Below, in pieces: positions 44,266-52,605 of a DNA stretch of 64,000 bases. The position numbers and the translations under genes are program-made. Every line of letters starts with the position of its first letter. The stretch's first letter is position 1. Source of the DNA: Cupidesulfovibrio sp000226255 (lineage in GTDB: Bacteria; Desulfobacterota; Desulfovibrionia; Desulfovibrionales; Desulfovibrionaceae); contig NZ_AP036014.1 of assembly GCF_003402415.2 (NCBI RefSeq), forward strand, positions 3,224,001-3,288,000. Reading direction: 5' to 3'. Under the pieces are notes generated by a model. The model had not been told where the DNA came from. It saw only the letters and a list, made by a program, of their open reading frames with translations, and made no database searches.

Positions 44266-45192
44266 TTATTCCTTCTCGGCCAGAATCAGGTGCAGCGACA
44301 AGCCGTTGCGCACTTCGCGCAGGTCTGCCTTGCGCACGACAAAGCCCGCCTCGGAAAGGCGGGCCGTCAGCGCGGCCCGGTCGAAACCAAGCCAGCGGTC
44401 GCCGTAGTCGCTGCGCATGCGCTCGTTGTCGTGGTGATCGAAATCGCTGAGGAACAGCAGCCCCCCGGTGCGCAGGGTGCGGCCTATCTCGCGCAGGGCC
44501 GCCACCGGCTCCGACAGGTGGTGCAGCACCATGTTGATGGACGCGAAGTCGGCCTCGCCGTCGCGCAGGGGCAGGTGGTCCAGTTCGCCGATGCGCAGGG
44601 ATACGCGCGCCCCGGCGTCGGCCATGCGGCGGCGGGCCATTTCCAGCATGCGCGGCGAACCGTCCACGCCGATGACCTCTTCGGCGCGGGGCAGCATGCG
44701 TTCCAGCACGGTGCCGGTGCCGCAGCCAAGGTCCACGGCCACGCGGCAGCGCGGGGCCTGCGGCATGGCCTCGGCCACCGCCCCGGCCAGGTCGAACTCG
44801 CCCAGCACTTCGCGGTTCAGTTCGTCCCAGTCCTCGGCAATGGCGTTGAAGAACTGGCGCGTCTTCAGCGCCCGTTCCTCGATGATCTTCTCGGCCATGG
44901 CCATGTCGCCCTGCAGGGTCATGTCCTCGGCGATGAACGGGGCCACCGCGTCCAGAAAGTCGCGGCCCTCGCCCTCCGCCGGGGCGGCGTAGAACACCCA
45001 CAGCCCGTCGCGGCGCGAGACCAGCAACCCCGCCCCGGTCAGGATCTTGAGGTGGCGCGACACCCGCGACTGGCCCATTTCGAGAATGGAGACCAACTCG
45101 TTCACGTTCAGCTCGTGCCGGTTCAGCACGTGCATGAGCCGCATTCGGGTGTCGTCGGAAAGGGCCTTGAAGTAGTCGAGTGCTGCCGACAT
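44266..45192 (-). CDS. sahR: SahR, ArsR-type regulator fused to a SAM-methyltransferase-like domain
   Basis: 308 residues. The N-terminal 90 residues are an ArsR winged helix (ALDYFKALSDDTRMRLMHVLNRHELNVNELVSILEMGQSRVSRHLKILTGAGLLVSRRDG). The C-terminal part is a class I methyltransferase fold with VAVDLGCGTGTVLERML and GVDGSPRMLEMA, which in SahR senses S-adenosylhomocysteine rather than methylates. The gene lies next to ahcY as in other SahR loci. ATG 45192 has only a weak site upstream; the open frame continues to 45303 across the operator, which argues for the shorter form. Confidence 0.9.
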   Translation of the reverse strand: MSAALDYFKALSDDTRMRLMHVLNRHELNVNELVSILEMGQSRVSRHLKILTGAGLLVSRRDGLWVFYAAPAEGEGRDFLDAVAPFIAEDMTLQGDMAMAEKIIEERALKTRQFFNAIAEDWDELNREVLGEFDLAGAVAEAMPQAPRCRVAVDLGCGTGTVLERMLPRAEEVIGVDGSPRMLEMARRRMADAGARVSLRIGELDHLPLRDGEADFASINMVLHHLSEPVAALREIGRTLRTGGLLFLSDFDHHDNERMRSDYGDRWLGFDRAALTARLSEAGFVVRKADLREVRNGLSLHLILAEKE

Positions 45193-45264
45193 GGGATTCC
45201 CGCACAGGATTTCTTGAACTATGACGCATGGTTTTCCACACGCCGGGCACCGTTTCCGGATGCC

Positions 45265-45293
45265 TTGATATTCATACATCAAGAAAACTTGAT
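45265..45293. promoter_or_regulatory. SahR-like operator upstream of sahR
   Basis: TTGAT-N8-ATCAAG-AAAA-CTTGAT: three TTGAT/ATCAA half-sites forming two overlapping inverted repeats, in an AT-rich island 73 bp before the sahR start. This fits an autoregulated ArsR/SahR-type operator. Confidence 0.75.
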
Positions 45294-45327
45294 TTGCAAG
45301 CATCCGCTACGGCGCATACAGCACGCA

Positions 45328-45363
45328 GCCGCCCCATGCATCGGCAAGGACGCATGGGGCGGC
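45328..45363 (-). terminator. Hairpin between the MoxR/VWA operon and sahR
   Basis: GCCGCCCCATGC / GCATGGGGCGGC, a 12-bp perfect stem with a 12-nt loop. It lies 113 bp after the last gene of the operon; no T-run. Confidence 0.55.
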
Positions 45364-45475
45364 GCACACACATGGAGTCTACACGACCAGAATATTTGAG
45401 ACACCATGCGACGCACAGGCCGCGCACTTTCCCCGGCCTGTTGCTCCTGCAGCGCCTGTCGCGCCCTGTCGGGGC

Positions 45476-45934
45476 TTACCGGGCCAGACGCAACAACCGC
45501 TCCGCAACCACCGCCGGGGCCACGTGGCGGCGCATGGATTCCGTGGCGCGCAGCTCGCCGCGCAGGTTCATGGGTTCGCTGGCGTGGGCGCTGGTCAGTT
45601 GCGCCTCGCAGGCGTCACGCAGCAGGGCGAACGACGCCTCCACCTCCGGATAGCGGTTGTCCTCGCGCCAGGGCAGACGCAGCGTTGTTTCCGCCTCGCG
45701 GCCCGCGTGCGAGGGCGCATCCAGCACATACGTCCCCTTGGGGGCCTCGCCCGCCCGTTCGCTTTCGCCGGGGTAGCAATGCGGCCGCCACGAATCGGGC
45801 GGCTCGGGAATGGTGGACTGCACCCGCACCGGGGGCACGGCCAGGGCCTTTTCATGCGGTTCCAGGGACACGGTGTAACGCAGCACGGGGCGCAGGTTGC
45901 CCCGCTGCTTGTCGATGCGCCATTCGATGCGCAT
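45476..45934 (-). CDS. Conserved small protein of the MoxR/VWA operon, function unknown
   Basis: 152 residues, no signal peptide or membrane segment visible. It begins MRIEWRIDKQRGNLRPVLRYTVSLEPHEKALAVPPVRVQSTIP, which has a beta-rich look, and contains PHCYPGE and a helical C-terminus with EASFALLRDACEAQL. I do not recognise a family. Start ATG 45934 lies 2 bp after the stop of the VWA gene, so it is surely co-expressed and probably works with the ATPase and the VWA protein. Confidence 0.75.
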   Translation of the reverse strand: MRIEWRIDKQRGNLRPVLRYTVSLEPHEKALAVPPVRVQSTIPEPPDSWRPHCYPGESERAGEAPKGTYVLDAPSHAGREAETTLRLPWREDNRYPEVEASFALLRDACEAQLTSAHASEPMNLRGELRATESMRRHVAPAVVAERLLRLAR

Positions 45935-45936
45935 GG

Positions 45937-47418
45937 TCAGGCTCCTTCATGCAGGGTCAGCACCTCGCCGAAGGGCGGGGCGTCGTCGGAACTGCCCGCC
46001 CCCACGGGCCGGGTGGACGCCCACAGCACCGGGTACGTCGGCGGCGCGGGAAAGCGGTTGCATTCAAGGTCGGTCAGGCAGATCAGGCAGGCCGGGCGCA
46101 GGCCGTCGGCGTCCACGCGGGCGAAGGCCGGGCGGTAGTCGGTGCCGCCGCCCCCGCGCGGGGTCAGGCGCAGGGGCAGGTCCCAGCGGGTCAGGTACAG
46201 CACCTCCTGCACTGCGCAGTCGCAGTAAATGACCGTGAGCCGGGTGTCGAAGTCCTGCAGGATGGCGGACACCTCGCCGCAGAAGCGGGCCAGCGCGGCG
46301 GCGTCCACCGAGCCGGAGCTGTCGATGACCAGCACCAGTTCCGGCAGGTCCTGCGAACGCAGCGACGGCAGGTGCAGCCCCATGTGTACGTAACGCCTGT
46401 TGGGCGGCGTCCACGAATAGTCGTTGGCCGTGCACTGGCGGATAAACCGGCGCAGCAGGGTGCGCCAGTCCAGCGGCGGGTGCAGGGTCTGCCCGGCCAG
46501 CCGTTCCAGCCCGGCGGGCAAATCGCCCATGAAGCGCGCCCCCTGCACCGCCTGCCCGAGGTCGATGCGCAGGTCGCGCTCTGCCCGGCGGCGGGCGGCG
46601 TCGGACGCGTCACCCTGCAACTGGGGGTGATCGCGCACCTCGCCGGAAAAGGACGTTTCCACGTTGTCGCGGCCTTCGCCCTCGCCCGTGCGGTCGCCGC
46701 CGCGCCCGTCAGCGTCGTCGCCTTCCGGCAGTTCCGGCGGGGCCTGTTCGGGGTCGCTGCGGCGCTGCGTGGCCGGTGCCTGTTCCGGCTGGTCGCCGGA
46801 CGCGCCGGAGCGCGCGCCGTTGGCCTCGGCCTCGCCCTGAGCCTTGTCGCCGGTGCCGCCGCCCTTCTCTTCTTCCTGCATGCGCGAGAGCACGGCGTAA
46901 ATGTCTTCCGCCGAGCGGCCCCGGTGCTCCGGAGCATCCAGAAACCCGGCGGGCAGGGTGAAGCCCGCGTCCAGCAATATACCGTTCACCGCGTAGTCGC
47001 AGGCGCGGTTCCACAGGCCTTCGTCGCGGCCGTCACGGCGCACGTGGTGGCCGCAGACCACGTGCAGCACCTCGTGCGCCTGCATGCCCGTGACCATGGC
47101 GTCGCTCATGGCGGCCACCCGTTGCGGATTGAAGCCCATGGTCACGCCGTCGGTCCACAGGCCGCCGCAGGCCGGGTCCGCCTTCAGGTGCAGGCGCAGC
47201 GCCAGCGATCCGAAGAAGGGATGGTCCAGCACCAGCGCGGCGCGGGCACGCAGCATGCGGGCGTGGGCCTGGCTTTCCTGTTCGCGGGCGGCGGGGTCGG
47301 TTGCCGGGCTGGATACGGCGACCGTAAACGTCGCCACGCGGGTCGCGGCCGGGACGCTTGACCCGCCGTTTCCGTCGTGGCGGAAGTCGGCAATCTCCGG
47401 GTGCACGGCCCCACTCAC
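45937..47418 (-). CDS. VWA-like/metallopeptidase-like protein (DUF2201 type)
   Basis: 493 residues. The N-terminal half carries a zinc-protease-like signature QAHEVLHVVCGHHVRRDGR (HExxH) and NRACDYAVNGILLDAGF, as in DUF2201 N-terminal domains. A low-complexity Glu/Gly/Arg-rich segment (about 210-290) follows. The C-terminal VWA-like domain has LVLVIDSSGSVDAAAL, a MIDAS-like DxSxS, and GGTDYRPAF. Start is GTG 47418, overlapping the moxR stop (GTGA). Pairs of MoxR ATPase and such VWA proteins act as chaperone-like metal or complex-assembly machines; the client here is unknown. Confidence 0.87.
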   Translation of the reverse strand: MSGAVHPEIADFRHDGNGGSSVPAATRVATFTVAVSSPATDPAAREQESQAHARMLRARAALVLDHPFFGSLALRLHLKADPACGGLWTDGVTMGFNPQRVAAMSDAMVTGMQAHEVLHVVCGHHVRRDGRDEGLWNRACDYAVNGILLDAGFTLPAGFLDAPEHRGRSAEDIYAVLSRMQEEEKGGGTGDKAQGEAEANGARSGASGDQPEQAPATQRRSDPEQAPPELPEGDDADGRGGDRTGEGEGRDNVETSFSGEVRDHPQLQGDASDAARRRAERDLRIDLGQAVQGARFMGDLPAGLERLAGQTLHPPLDWRTLLRRFIRQCTANDYSWTPPNRRYVHMGLHLPSLRSQDLPELVLVIDSSGSVDAAALARFCGEVSAILQDFDTRLTVIYCDCAVQEVLYLTRWDLPLRLTPRGGGGTDYRPAFARVDADGLRPACLICLTDLECNRFPAPPTYPVLWASTRPVGAGSSDDAPPFGEVLTLHEGA

Positions 47419-48398
47419 AGCAGCACGTGGGCGTTAGCCTGCGCCCACCGCGCGAAGGACGGGGTTTCCACCACCGTGGTGTCGGCGCGCACGGCATCGC
47501 GCATCAGCAGCACGCCGAACTCCACGGGCAGGCGGTCGGCGTAGCACACCAGCGCCTCCATGGTGCCGGGCGCGGCGTGGCGGGCCAGGGCCTCGCAGAT
47601 GGCGTAGGCGGCGGCGGGCTCGTCGGGCACCGGGGCGTCGTGCGGGGCGGCCAGCACGGCATCCGGCTCCGGCAGGTCGCGCCACACCCGCAAAAAGCCC
47701 GCGAACTCGGCGGCGGCCCCTTCGCCCACGGCCCCGCGCACCAGGTCGTATTCCACGGCCTCGTCCGGCCCGGCGGCCAGCATGTCGGACACGTATTCCC
47801 AGGTGCGCGGCGAAGGAAAGGCCCGGTCGGCCACGGCGGGGTCGAAGTCGTGCAGCAGGCGCGGGCGAAAACGCAGGAACGCCGTGACCTCGGGACGAAC
47901 GCCTGCCCCTTGCGCCCAACCCAGCCAGTCGTCGAGGTCGGTCTCGAAGTCCAGGTGCACCATGCGGTTGGCCAGCGCCGTGGGCATGCGATGGGTCACC
48001 GCCCGGTCCTGCTCGCGGTTGCCCGCCGCCACCACGGCCCAGCCTTCGGGCAGGCGGTATTCACCAAGCTGGCGGTCCAGGATCAGCTGGTAGCAGGCGG
48101 CCTGCACCAGCGGCGGCGCGGCGTTCAATTCGTCCAGAAACAGGATGCCCCGGCCGCCGTCGGGCAGGAACGAGGGCGGGCACCACCGGGCGCGTCCGGC
48201 GGCATCGATGGTGGGCAGGCCGCGCAGGTCCACCGGGTCCAGCAGCACGGCGCGGATGTCGCGCAACTCCATGCCGAGGTTCGCGGCCACCTGGGCCACC
48301 ACCCGGCTCTTGCCCACGCCCGGCGCGCCCCACAGGAACACGGGACGGCGGATGGCCACCAGCGTGGCAAGGGCGCGGGCTATCTGGGAAGGAATCAT
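47415..48398 (-). CDS. MoxR-family AAA+ ATPase
   Basis: 327 residues. Walker A FLWGAPGVGKSRVVAQVA at about 20-37; Walker B GILFLDELNAAPPLVQ; sensor region VVAAGNREQD, and later a PSPRTWEYVSDML helix typical of these ATPases. ATG 48398 follows GGAGATTTC. First gene of a three-gene unit with the VWA-like and small proteins, all joined by overlaps or 2-bp gaps. Transcription probably starts at the promoter 48698-48726, leaving a leader of almost 300 nt. Confidence 0.92.
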   Translation of the reverse strand: MIPSQIARALATLVAIRRPVFLWGAPGVGKSRVVAQVAANLGMELRDIRAVLLDPVDLRGLPTIDAAGRARWCPPSFLPDGGRGILFLDELNAAPPLVQAACYQLILDRQLGEYRLPEGWAVVAAGNREQDRAVTHRMPTALANRMVHLDFETDLDDWLGWAQGAGVRPEVTAFLRFRPRLLHDFDPAVADRAFPSPRTWEYVSDMLAAGPDEAVEYDLVRGAVGEGAAAEFAGFLRVWRDLPEPDAVLAAPHDAPVPDEPAAAYAICEALARHAAPGTMEALVCYADRLPVEFGVLLMRDAVRADTTVVETPSFARWAQANAHVLL

Positions 48399-48697
48399 GA
48401 AATCTCCGTGGGTCGAAAGGATGGCGGCTGGCGCGTGAACGCCGACCGCGCCGAAAGGCGCGGCGCACCCGGCGGCTCCCGCAGCGAGGCGTATCGGACG
48501 GACACCATGTGGGGGAAGACACATGCCGGGCACGCCGCCCTGCCGGACCGGGCGCATCCTGCCAAATTCGGACGAAGACGCGCTACGGCCATGGAGCAGG
48601 CGTGACGCCGACGGGGGTTGCGGCCCGTTCGCCTCGCGGTCATGGCGCAGGGGGGCGGCGTCATCGGCACAAAACGGGCCTCGTCGGCGGCCCCCCT

Positions 48698-48726
48698 TGT
48701 GTATTGAAAATGAAAATCGAAGTCAA
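48698..48726 (-). promoter_or_regulatory. Promoter of the MoxR/VWA operon with a Fur-like sequence in the spacer
   Basis: On the minus strand TTGACT, a 17-bp spacer, then TACACA. The spacer and flanks form an A/T-rich run containing TGAAAAT and GAAAATC units (plus strand), which resemble Fur-box hexamers. The AT-rich island stands out sharply from the GC-rich surroundings. Confidence 0.6.
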
Positions 48727-48810
48727 TAAAAGTCACGGCGATCTTCCTCTCCCGATGCCCGTGACGGCCAAGCCTGCTTCCGGCAACCGTGTCCGCCCCC
48801 CCGCACGCGA

Positions 48811-48840
48811 AAACGGCGGCCCCCTGCGGAGCCGCCGTTT
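48811..48840 (-). terminator. Terminator of the pst operon
   Basis: AAACGGCGGC / GCCGCCGTTT with a 10-nt loop. On the minus strand the second arm ends in TTTT. It lies 45 bp after the pstA stop. Confidence 0.75.
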
Positions 48841-48884
48841 CTTCATTCATGGAGCGGTCGTGCAACGCAGCGCCTGCCGCGCCC

Positions 48885-50054
48885 CTACCACTTGCGCTCA
48901 TACTTGTTGCGCAGCCAGATGGCCGTGGCGTTCATGCCCAGCAGAAACACCAGCAGCACCATGATGCCCGCCGCGGTGCGCTCGGAAAAGGCGCGCTGCG
49001 AATCGGAGGCCCACGTGAATATCTGGGCGGGCAGCACCGTGGCCGCGCTGCTGAAGTTTTCCGGCGCTTCGGGAATATAGGCCATCATGCCCACGATGAG
49101 CAGGGGCGCGGTTTCGCCCATGGCGCGGGCCAAGCCGATGATGGTGCCGGTTAGGATGCCCGGCAGCGACAGGGGCAGGGTGTGGTGCCACACCACCTGC
49201 AGCGGCGTTGCGCCAAGGGCCAGCGCCGCCTCGCGGATGGACGGCGGAATGGACCGGATGGCCGCCCGCGTGCTGATGATGATGGCGGGCAGGGTCATCA
49301 GCGACAGGGTAAGCCCGCCCACCAGGGCCGATGAACGGGCCACGCCCATGAAGTTGATGAAGATGGCCAGCCCCAGCAACCCGTACAGGATGGACGGGAT
49401 GGCCGCCAGGTTGTTGATGTTCACCTCGATGATCTGGGTCAGCCGGTTGTCCGGCGCGAATTCCTCCAGATACACCGCGCACATCACCCCCACGGGAAAG
49501 CTGATGGCCAGGGTGATCAGCAGCACGTAGATCGAGCCCACGGCCGCCGCGCGAATGCCCGCCAGTTCCGGCAGCTTTGAATCGCCCGCCTCGAAGAACC
49601 CGGTGTTGAAGGCAAGGCGGGCCTTGCCCTCTTCACGCAGTTTGTCCACCAGCGCCTGGTGCCTGGGCTTCAGGCGGTTGGGATTGCCCTTCATGTACTG
49701 GTCGGTGTCCGCGCTGGCCAGCACCCACAGTTGCTGCGAGGTGCCGATGAGCCTGCTGTTCTCGGCCATCATGGACGGAATGAGCCGGGTGAAGCTGCGC
49801 GAGACGATCTGCACCGTATCCGCGTCCAGGGCGGCGTAGGGGTTGTCGTGCGCCTCGGCCGTGTAGTTCACGGTCACCAGGAGTTCCGCCTGCTGGAAGG
49901 CGGGGTAGCCCTTGCGCCCGATGTCGAACAGAAAGAACACCAGAAACGCCCCGGCCAAAAACAGCGCGGAAATGGCGCACAGGCGAAAGCGCGTTTCGGC
50001 CGCGCGCCGCTTGCGCAGCAGTTTCTTTTCGTCAATGCCGAACAACGATGCCAT
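48885..50054 (-). CDS. pstA: PstA, phosphate ABC transporter permease
   Basis: 389-residue inner-membrane permease for phosphate. The N-terminal part has one helix (LCAISALFLAGAFLVFFLFDIG) and then an unusually long periplasmic loop of about 140 residues. The permease core starts at AVGSIYVLLITLAISFPVGV, with the cytoplasmic EAA loop IPPSIREAALALGATPLQVVWHHTLPLSLPGILTG. The final stretch GMNATAIWLRNKYERKW is typical. The start ATG 50054 lies 11 bp after pstC. pstB and phoU are not downstream; the MoxR operon is. Confidence 0.93.
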   Translation of the reverse strand: MASLFGIDEKKLLRKRRAAETRFRLCAISALFLAGAFLVFFLFDIGRKGYPAFQQAELLVTVNYTAEAHDNPYAALDADTVQIVSRSFTRLIPSMMAENSRLIGTSQQLWVLASADTDQYMKGNPNRLKPRHQALVDKLREEGKARLAFNTGFFEAGDSKLPELAGIRAAAVGSIYVLLITLAISFPVGVMCAVYLEEFAPDNRLTQIIEVNINNLAAIPSILYGLLGLAIFINFMGVARSSALVGGLTLSLMTLPAIIISTRAAIRSIPPSIREAALALGATPLQVVWHHTLPLSLPGILTGTIIGLARAMGETAPLLIVGMMAYIPEAPENFSSAATVLPAQIFTWASDSQRAFSERTAAGIMVLLVFLLGMNATAIWLRNKYERKW

Positions 50055-50065
50055 GCTGCCCCCCC

Positions 50066-51310
50066 CTACTCGTACTGTTCGCGGAATTTGCGGATGACCA
50101 CCAGCGAGACCACGTTGAGCACCAGCGTCAGCACCAGCAGCACGAGGCCGAGGCCGAAGGCCGAAAGGGTCTGCGGGCTGTCGAAGGCCTGGTCGCCGGT
50201 GAGCGAATCGACGATGCTCACGGTGACGGTGGTCATGCTCTTCAGCGGATTCCACGTCAGGTTGGGCATGAGCCCGGCGGCCATGACCACGATCATGGTC
50301 TCGCCCACCGCGCGCGACACGGCCAGCAGCACGGCGGAAACGACCCCCGGCAGGGCCGCGGGCAGCACCACCTTGCGGATGGTTTCGGACGTGGTGGCCC
50401 CCAGCGCGTACGAGCCTTCGCGCATGGACTGGGGCACGGCGTTGATCACGTCGTCCGACAGCGAGGAAACGAGGGGAATGATCATCACGCCCATGACCAG
50501 ACCTGGGGCAAGGGCGTTGGTGTATTCCGCCTCCACCCCCACCAGTTCGGCCAGGTGCACGATGAACGGGCTGACGGTGATGGCCGCGAAGAACCCGTAG
50601 ACCACGGTGGGGATGCCCGCCAGGATTTCAAGCGCGGGCTTGGCGATGCGCCGCACGCGCTTGCTGGCGTATTCGGCCATGTACACCGCAGCGAACAGCC
50701 CCATGGGCACGGCAACCAGCATGGCCACGGCGGTGATGTAGAAGGTGCCCGCGAACAGCGGCAGCGAGCCGAATTCCGGCGTGGCCACGTTGCCGTCGGC
50801 CCGGCCGGTGGAAATGAGAAAGGCCGTCTCCGGGCTCCACTTGGTGCCCGTCAGAAAGTCCCACAGGCTTACCAGCCGGAAGAACTGCATGGCCTCGAAC
50901 ACCACCGACACCACAATGCCGATGGTGATGAGGATGGAGATGCACGAGGCCCCGATGAGCGCCCAGCGCACCGCGCCTTCCACACTATGGATGGCGCGGA
51001 AATCCCGGCCTATGGCCCGCTGCGACCACACCAGGCCGAACGCGGCCAGGGCCACGCCCCCGCCCGCCAGCACCGGGCCGGGCACGGTGGCGATGCGCAG
51101 CAGGTGCAGCAGCCCCGCCAGCACGAACAACCCCATGGACGGCAGGGCCACCCACAGGCACGAATACCACCCGTAGTACACGAGCGGCGAATGAAATTCC
51201 GTGCCGCGCGAATTGTCCGCGCCAGCCTTGCGCCGGGCGGCCATGTAGGCCAGCACCGAAAGCGGCAATATGGCCATCAGGGCCATCTGCAACGCGCTTC
51301 CCATGGTCAT
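50066..51310 (-). CDS. pstC: PstC, phosphate ABC transporter permease
   Basis: 414 residues. Partner of PstA. It carries an extra N-terminal domain of about 130 residues with several hydrophobic segments before the core (FYITAVAMLVAVPMGLFAAVYMAEYAS). The EAA loop is VPQSMREGSYALGATTSETIRKVVLPAALPGVVSA. ATG 51310 gives MTMGSALQMALMAILPLSVL; ATG 51304 is an alternative, and neither has a strong ribosome-binding site. It is separated from pstS by two hairpins. Confidence 0.92.
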   Translation of the reverse strand: MTMGSALQMALMAILPLSVLAYMAARRKAGADNSRGTEFHSPLVYYGWYSCLWVALPSMGLFVLAGLLHLLRIATVPGPVLAGGGVALAAFGLVWSQRAIGRDFRAIHSVEGAVRWALIGASCISILITIGIVVSVVFEAMQFFRLVSLWDFLTGTKWSPETAFLISTGRADGNVATPEFGSLPLFAGTFYITAVAMLVAVPMGLFAAVYMAEYASKRVRRIAKPALEILAGIPTVVYGFFAAITVSPFIVHLAELVGVEAEYTNALAPGLVMGVMIIPLVSSLSDDVINAVPQSMREGSYALGATTSETIRKVVLPAALPGVVSAVLLAVSRAVGETMIVVMAAGLMPNLTWNPLKSMTTVTVSIVDSLTGDQAFDSPQTLSAFGLGLVLLVLTLVLNVVSLVVIRKFREQYE

Positions 51311-51325
51311 GTGCGATCCCGTTGG

Positions 51326-51386
51326 CCGGGGGGCGCGCACCCCCCGGAAATGGTGAAGGCCGGGGAAGGCCAAACCCTTCCCCGGC
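51326..51386 (-). terminator. Two hairpins between pstS and pstC
   Basis: CCGGGGGG-CGCGCA-CCCCCCGG (51326-51347) and GCCGGGGAAGG / CCTTCCCCGGC (51359-51386). They fit partial termination or 3' protection after pstS, so that the binding protein is made in excess. Confidence 0.65.
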
Positions 51387-51401
51387 ACGTATGGTCGATG
51401 T

Positions 51402-52436
51402 CTACTTCAGGTCTTCGGCGGTCAGCTTCTTGAAGCCGGTCACGTCCTTGCGCACCTTCTCGCGTTCGGCGGCGGGCAGCGGGATGAGGCCGATGGTCTT
51501 CAGGTAGCCGGCATCGCCGATCATCTTCTCGGACATGAACAGTTCCACGTATTCCTTCAGGCCCGCGATCTTCCCGATGTGGGCGTCCTTCACGTAGAAG
51601 AACAGCGCACGGGAGATGGGGTACTTGCCCGAGGAGATGTTCTCGAAGGTGGGAGGATTGCCGCCCACGGTGCAGCCCTTGATGCGGTCCTTGTTCTCGG
51701 CCAGGAAGCTGTAGCCGAAGATGCCCACGGCCTCGGTGTCCTTGGTCAGCTTCTGCACGATGAGGTTGTCGTTTTCACCGGCGGGCACGTAGGGGCCGTC
51801 CTGGCGAATCTTCTTGTACTGGGCGGCGTCCTTGCCCAGCACGGCCTTGAAGGTCTCGTCCTTGCCGGTGAACTTTTCGACCACCATTTCCACGAAGGCG
51901 TCGCGGGTGCCGGAGGTGGCGGGCGGGCCGTAGATGACGATCTTGCGATCGGGCAGGGCCGGGTTCAGCTGCTTCCAGGTCTTGTAGGGATTGGGCGCCA
52001 GCTTGCCGTCCACGGGCACTTCTTCCAGCACGGCCAGGGCCAGGTCCTTCAGCGAAAGATCCATGTCGGCGTTGCCGATGTTCTGGGCGATGACGATGCC
52101 GTCAAAGCCGATCTTGGCTTCGGTGATCTCGGTGACGCCGTTCTTGATGTTGGTTTCCAGTTCCTCGACCTTCATGCGGCGGGAGGAGTTGGTGATGTCC
52201 GGGGTGTCGGGGCCGACGCCCGCGTAGAACAGCTTGTGGCCGCCGCCGGAACCGGTGGATTCGACCACGGGCGACTTGAACTGCTTGTTGGTGGCGCCGA
52301 ATTCTTCGGCCACGGCGCTGGAGAAGGGATACACGGTGCTGGAACCCACGATGCGGATCTGGTCGCGGGCTTCGGCCACACCGGCCAGCGACAGCACGAG
52401 CGCGGCGGCCAGCGCCACTTTCTTGAGAGACTTCAT
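51402..52436 (-). CDS. pstS: PstS, periplasmic phosphate-binding protein
   Basis: 344 residues. The signal peptide is MKSLKKVALAAALVLSLAGVAEA. The mature protein starts RDQIRIVGSSTVYPFSSAVAEEF; other ligand-binding stretches are VVESTGSGGGHKLFYAG, TNSSRRMK and PPATSGTRDAFVEMV. It is of the PstS type with tungstate/phosphate-family features; the pstC/pstA neighbours decide for phosphate. ATG 52436 follows GGGAGG. No clear Pho box is seen upstream. Confidence 0.94.
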   Translation of the reverse strand: MKSLKKVALAAALVLSLAGVAEARDQIRIVGSSTVYPFSSAVAEEFGATNKQFKSPVVESTGSGGGHKLFYAGVGPDTPDITNSSRRMKVEELETNIKNGVTEITEAKIGFDGIVIAQNIGNADMDLSLKDLALAVLEEVPVDGKLAPNPYKTWKQLNPALPDRKIVIYGPPATSGTRDAFVEMVVEKFTGKDETFKAVLGKDAAQYKKIRQDGPYVPAGENDNLIVQKLTKDTEAVGIFGYSFLAENKDRIKGCTVGGNPPTFENISSGKYPISRALFFYVKDAHIGKIAGLKEYVELFMSEKMIGDAGYLKTIGLIPLPAAEREKVRKDVTGFKKLTAEDLK

Positions 52437-52605
52437 GTAGGACCTCCCTGACGGTTCCCTCTCGGGAATGGTTGTGTTCGATGTCAGCGTCAACGCGCCA
52501 CAAGAACTATCCACGGCAGGTTACGGCCAGTTGTGCCAACCGTTACAATCCTGTGTCATCGCAGTATAGCCGGTGGCCGGGCCGCGTCCAGCGCATTTCC
52601 GCATT

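Larger units (their letters stand above)
48399..48884. other. Region between moxR and pstA
   Basis: 486 bp without a convincing gene. It contains the moxR-directed promoter with a Fur-like element (48698-48726) and the pstA terminator (48811-48840). The leader part 48400-48690 is GC-rich and has only short hairpins such as GCGCCGCGCC-TTTC-GGCGCGG. Confidence 0.6.

Noticed and set aside
52437..52605. Pho box upstream of pstS
   Set aside because: Two GTAAC motifs 22 bp apart (minus strand) were noticed, but they do not match the CTGTCAT repeats of a Pho box.
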